Below are positions 12,846 to 16,608 of a stretch of DNA of 16,608 bases, one piece after another. Position 1 is the stretch's first letter; each line of letters begins with the position of its first letter. A program made the position numbers and the translations under genes. The notes below the pieces were generated by a model, which was given only the letters and a program-made list of their open reading frames with translations, did not search any database and was not told the origin of the DNA. The stretch comes from Ophiocordyceps camponoti-saundersi (nom. inval.) (Eukaryota > Ascomycota > Sordariomycetes > Hypocreales > Ophiocordycipitaceae), in contig PDHQ01000545.1 of assembly GCA_003339415.1 (NCBI GenBank), forward strand, positions 1-16,608, read 5' to 3'.

Positions 12846-13006
12846 CTAATTAGGAAAGCTTCCTAATTAGGAAAGCTTAAAAAAAAGGTATATACTTAAG
12901 TATATATTATATATAGAGGAGGTATATAGCTATATACCTAAAAGTTAAGTAATATATACTTAGAAGCTAGGGAGGTATATATTAGTATATATAAGTAATA
13001 TATACC
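12846..13006. repeat. cluster of short palindromes and a tandem repeat
   Basis: A 17-bp unit CTAATTAGGAAAGCTTC is repeated in tandem (12846-12862 and 12863-12878). Next come an 18-bp perfect palindrome TATATACTTAAGTATATA at 12889-12906, another, GGTATATAGCTATATACC, at 12921-12938, and 11-bp inverted arms GGTATATATTA at 12974-12984 with their complement at 12996-13006. All three hairpins share the GGTATATA sequence at or beside their left arm. The density of self-complementary units exceeds the surroundings and may mark a subterminal region of the decayed element. AT-richness lowers the significance of the individual palindromes. Confidence 0.6.
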
Positions 13007-13154
13007 GCCGCTACTATTATCTTTTCCTTATTTTATTTATTTTTTCTTATCTTTCCTTATATTATATAATATTATTATAACTAACGGTTATTTTCTTTAT
13101 ACGCGTAGAGCGCCTAGCCCGGCCCTAAGCCGGACGCGGTCCTACTATATAGCG

Positions 13155-13193
13155 GGGGGTTTTACCTCTTTTAGGAGGGTTTTTCCTACTTAA
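13155..13193 (-). repeat. inverted partner of the 39-bp motif at 325-363
   Basis: Read on the - strand, this begins TTAAGTAGGAAAAACCC and continues to GGTAAAACCCCC, matching 325-363 apart from a few substitutions and two one-base indels. The internal duplication (AGGAAAAACCC then AGGTAAAACCCCC) is preserved. It lies at the inner side of the last 1.3 kb of the RIP block, so if it marks an element end, the sequence to its right belongs to a different insertion. Confidence 0.6.
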
Positions 13194-14360
13194 CTTACTA
13201 CTAAGGTTTTAGCAGCTACCTCTATAGCCTCTAGAGTACTATAATAATAATAATAATATATATAATAGCTAGCTAAGAGTTAAGGCTAAAATAAGCTATA
13301 AGTAGCTTTAATATAAGTAGAATTTAATAGCGTTTTATATTAAAATCTTACTTTTATATTTATTAAGTAGTAAAAGAAGCTTTAATTAATAGAAAGGTTT
13401 TATTATATTAATTATAGAAATAAGCTAAAATAAAGGTATAATTAAAGCTATTAAGAAGAAGAAAAAAAGGGGAAAGAAGCCCTCTTTTTAAGCTAACTAT
13501 ATACCCCGCGCGATAACTAAGTATTATAGAAAAAAACTTAAATATATTCGCTATAAACCCCCTTATTTAGCTATAATTAGTTATAAACTAATTTTTTATA
13601 ATTTTAAGCTTATTAGAATCTTTTTTATAAAGATTAAAGTTTAATTTTTTAAGCTATAAAAAAGCTTTTTATTATTCTACTCTTTATTTTTTTAAAGTTA
13701 TAAAGGGGTTTACTAAAGTCTATATAAAGCTTTATATTAGTATAATATTTATTAATTTATTTTACCTTATACTTTTAATCCTTAACTAGCTTAAAAAGAG
13801 GGCTATATAAAGAATTAGTTTATAACTAATTATAACTAAATAAGGGGAATTAAAGCGACTAAGTTTAGGTCTTCCTAATAGTGCTTAGTTATTATACGGG
13901 GTATATAGCTAGCTTAGGAGGGGTCTTCTCTCCCCTTTCCTTCCTTTTCTTAATAGCTTTAATTATAACTTTATTTTAGCTTATACTAGTATTAAACTTA
14001 TAATAAAACTTTTATAATAAGTATATAATTTATTTTATTATATTAATATTTAGTATATTATTTATAGTTTTCTTATATTAATTAAATATTCTTAATATAT
14101 AAACTTAACTAAGCTTAAGCTTTTAGTAAGCTATAGCTTATATTATATTATAGTTTATAATAACTTATATATATACTATATATAAAGTACTTATTATTAT
14201 TAAATATTATACCCCTTTTTATATACCTTTTTTATATTAATAATAAATAAAAAGTTATATTTTTATAAATAATATAAAGGTTAAACCTTTATAGTTTCTT
14301 TTTTTAAGATAAGTTTTTTAATTCTTTAAATTAAAAAAACCTTATATATCTTTTATTTTA
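13194..14360. other. AT-rich decayed DNA without a recognisable gene
   Basis: Apart from TAA/ATA-rich microsatellite-like runs near 13240-13265 and a few GC patches (13500-13512, 13915-13945), nothing structured is seen. Only two CpA/TpG sites remain (13213 and 13882, both GCA/TGC). It is treated as RIP-mutated repeat remnant between the inverted motif and the second MITE-like copy. Confidence 0.5.
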
Positions 14361-14507
14361 TTTACTTTTTAAAATCACCTCTTAGTAGTTATTCTATTTA
14401 TTTAATTAAAAATATAAAAAGTCTTATAAAGTATAAGTTAAAAATTAAAATTATAGAAAACCATATCACTTATAAGTGATTTTTCAACTGTGATATTTTT
14501 CGAACCC
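14360..14507. mobile_element. MITE-like palindromic repeat, copy 2
   Basis: The right half aligns with copy 1. A perfect 16-bp palindrome ATCACTTATAAGTGAT at 14465-14480 is followed by TTTTTC, a TGTGATATTTTT stretch and CGAACC, colinear with 7603-7646. The left half begins TTAAAATCACC at 14369, resembling the left arm of copy 1. From left arm to the AACC end the copies are about 138 and 143 bases, supporting true homology. CpA/TpG sites at 14376, 14462, 14467, 14477, 14486, 14490 and 14492 survive, although the DNA on both sides (7650-14360 and 14508-14570) is nearly or wholly without them. The left part is diverged and the boundary there is uncertain. Confidence 0.6.
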
Positions 14508-14650
14508 TATATATAGTAGTAAGGACGGAAAGAGCGATATCTTAAGTAGGGATAGATTTTCTTCCTAAAACACTGCGCGCAAGGTGCATTTTTATTCTCC
14601 TGGTTTTGACCTGGCAGTCTGGCAAGCTTTGTTCTTTCGTCGCCTGCAGC
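14508..14650 (+). promoter_or_regulatory. FUR1 5' flank crossing the RIP edge
   Basis: The 63 bases at 14508-14570 contain no CpA or TpG and look like RIP-mutated DNA, while 14571-14650 shows normal genic composition. Promoter and leader of FUR1 must lie in these 143 bases and the decayed DNA beyond, unless an upstream leader intron exists. A TATATATAG string lies at 14508-14516, but in such AT-rich DNA it cannot be called a TATA box. A pyrimidine-rich stretch (14589-14601, and around 14630) precedes the start codon, as is common in fungal promoters. Confidence 0.4.
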
Positions 14651-15663
<1,013 letters not shown>

Positions 15664-15795
15664 ATAGGGACTGTACCTATTCGATCGAACAGGACCGACA
15701 ATTATATGCTGACGTCGGTCAGGCGCCTTGATCAATTATGAGTCGCGACGTTGTGCGCGGGGTGAACTGGATCCTGAAAATTTTGTGAGCTATGA
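15664..15795. other. 132-bp convergent intergenic region
   Basis: The stop codons of FUR1 and ELF1 face each other across 132 bp that must hold both 3' untranslated ends, or the transcripts overlap. No AATAAA is visible on either strand, which is common for fungal poly(A) sites. Dinucleotide composition is normal. Confidence 0.6.
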
Positions 15796-16346
15796 TTATT
15801 CATCTACGTCCCCATCATCACCATCTGAGTTTCTCGTGCCTCTGTATCGATTATCAATCCCCGAGTAGTTTGTCGTGTTCGCATATCTGCCAGCGTCAGC
15901 CGTATCTTCTTTAGCTACAGCATCTGAGATGGTAATTTAGCAGAGCAAACATGCAACACAGTCGGGGCCATTGGTAAACCACACGAACCGGCGGCATCAA
16001 CCCATTCGCCATAGACGTCGACCGCAGCGGATAAATCTGTAAGTCTTGTATGTAAGTTGACAGACAGGGCAACGAGGATAAGCAGGAAGCCAAAAACGAA
16101 CAGTTGACAGCGCATTGGAATTTCTGACCGCAAACCCGACAATCAAGTTGTCCCACCCCAGCTTTTCTGTCGAGCTTCACTGTGACTGAATTCTCGTGGT
16201 TACAGAAGAGACAGGTAAAAGTAGTGGGCAGAGGATCAGTCTGAACAATGACCAATCGTTAGTGGTGGGCTGTGAGATCTTAAACGTGGGCGCAGTACCT
16301 TCTTAGGCCCCATAGGTTTCCGTGACGATTTCTTTCGCTTGCCCAT
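15796..16346 (-). CDS. ELF1: Transcription elongation factor 1 (Elf1 family), four exons
   Basis: Elf1/ELOF1 is a small nuclear zinc-ribbon factor that binds elongating RNA polymerase II and acts in elongation through chromatin and in transcription-coupled repair. Exons in transcript order are 16346-16299, 16240-16102, 16036-15989 and 15923-15796, joining in frame to 120 residues. Introns are 58, 65 and 65 bp; intron 1 starts GTACTG, has CACTAAC and ends CAG, while introns 2 and 3 both use the less common GTTCGT donor. The protein starts with the basic tail [16 protein letters not shown] (1-16), then the zinc ribbon with CLFC (26-29) and CRVC (50-53), then [20 protein letters not shown] (63-82), the conserved helix region. 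It ends in an acidic tail DGDDGDVDE. The human protein is 83 residues; fungal ones are longer because of such a tail. Continuous open frames over 15911-16255 are intron read-through, not extra genes. Confidence 0.93.
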
Positions 16347-16484
16347 GATTATCGTGAAAAGAGAAAGTAGAACAAGTTCGCAATTCTAACTACGCCACTC
16401 TGAGACTTGAATTATAACGTAAGAAGGCTTATAATACAGGTCCTGCGGAGATTTAAGTAAACATATTACTCAGTTAGGGGTGTA
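16347..16484 (-). promoter_or_regulatory. ELF1 5' flank
   Basis: These 138 bases separate the ELF1 start codon from the TAAA microsatellite and should contain leader and core promoter. The region is moderately AT-rich with normal CpA/TpG content. No specific factor site is recognised. Confidence 0.35.

Positions 16485-16608
<124 letters not shown>

Larger units (their letters stand above)
7650..14360. mobile_element. decayed repeat body 2, RIP-mutated, family unresolved
   Basis: About 6.7 kb with no intact gene. Here the surviving GC patches are C-rich on the + strand (for example 8050-8160 and 11680-11715, with CCTCC and CCCCC runs), the opposite of the left body. This suggests an element in the other orientation, or coding on the - strand. 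Only eight CpA/TpG sites were counted (7989, 9478, 9889, 10248, 11194, 12557, 13213, 13882). No frame is open over a convincing length, and frames at 10740-11760 on either strand are broken by TAA/TAG at several percent of codons. No transposase or polymerase motif could be recognised. Confidence 0.5.
1..14570. repeat. RIP-saturated AT-rich compartment
   Basis: This block has an extreme dinucleotide skew. Outside three short islands, scanning by eye found only about 29 CpA or TpG dinucleotides in over 14 kb, whereas CpG, GpC, CpC and CpT remain frequent in GC-rich patches and TpA is very abundant. That is the known product of repeat-induced point mutation in filamentous ascomycetes, which converts C to T in duplicated DNA with a preference for CpA. 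Because TG is lost, ATG and TGA nearly vanish and all frames are cut by TAA and TAG only. The last clearly mutated base is near 14570, where CpA and TpG reappear abruptly. The block is probably stacked transposon remnants; a centromeric or subtelomeric location cannot be excluded, but no telomere repeat is present. Confidence 0.93.

Noticed and set aside
7490..14507. LTR retrotransposon with the two palindromic repeats as LTRs
   Set aside because: The repeats are short (about 140-160 bp), have inverted arms, lack TG/CA termini and kept CpA sites while the supposed interior did not. Independent short insertions fit better.
1..14570. Mitochondrial DNA
   Set aside because: High AT content alone suggested it, but the strict CpA/TpG loss, preserved CpG-rich patches, lack of mitochondrial genes or tRNAs and direct continuity with nuclear genes argue for RIP-mutated nuclear DNA.
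15911..16255. Unspliced 114-residue - strand protein
   Set aside because: The zinc-ribbon part is ELF1 exon 2, but the ends are intron sequence. Splicing restores the conserved [17 protein letters not shown] region and the acidic tail.

Overview
The window looks like nuclear DNA of a filamentous ascomycete (Pezizomycotina-type). The evidence is two intron-rich housekeeping genes with short fungal introns (54-117 bp, GTATGT-like donors, CTAAC-like branch sites) and about 14.5 kb of DNA carrying the signature of repeat-induced point mutation (RIP). The genus cannot be read from the sequence.

Layout. Positions 1 to about 14570 form an AT-rich compartment from which CpA and its complement TpG are almost erased, while CpG, CpC and CpT remain common in GC-rich patches. 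This is strict CpA-directed C-to-T mutation taken nearly to completion. ATG and TGA are therefore almost absent and no intact gene survives. The compartment appears to hold at least two decayed repeats of roughly 7 kb. The left one (about 270-7490) has G-rich patches on the + strand and the right one (about 7650-14360) has C-rich patches. Short sequences tie the block together: a 39-bp motif at 325-363 recurs inverted at 13155-13193, and two palindrome-rich, MITE-like copies lie at about 7490-7650 and 14360-14507, with a possible fragment near 230. The MITE-like copies still contain CpA/TpG sites that the surrounding DNA has lost.

From about 14571 the composition returns to that of normal genic DNA. 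FUR1 (uracil phosphoribosyltransferase, pyrimidine salvage) lies on the + strand at 14651-15663 in five exons. ELF1 (transcription elongation factor 1, a zinc-ribbon protein) lies on the - strand at 15796-16346 in four exons. Both models are in frame from ATG to stop, giving 232 and 120 residues. The genes converge, with 132 bp between their stop codons, and have no evident functional link. The window ends inside a perfect (TAAA)31 microsatellite, which may be where an assembly contig stopped.

The most interesting signals are in the RIP block. By manual count, 26 of the 29 CpA/TpG sites surviving outside the MITE-like copies are in GpCpA context. The MITE-like copies keep sites mainly in TpCpA context. 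The RIP edge lies only about 80 bp upstream of the FUR1 start codon. No new multi-gene system was found.
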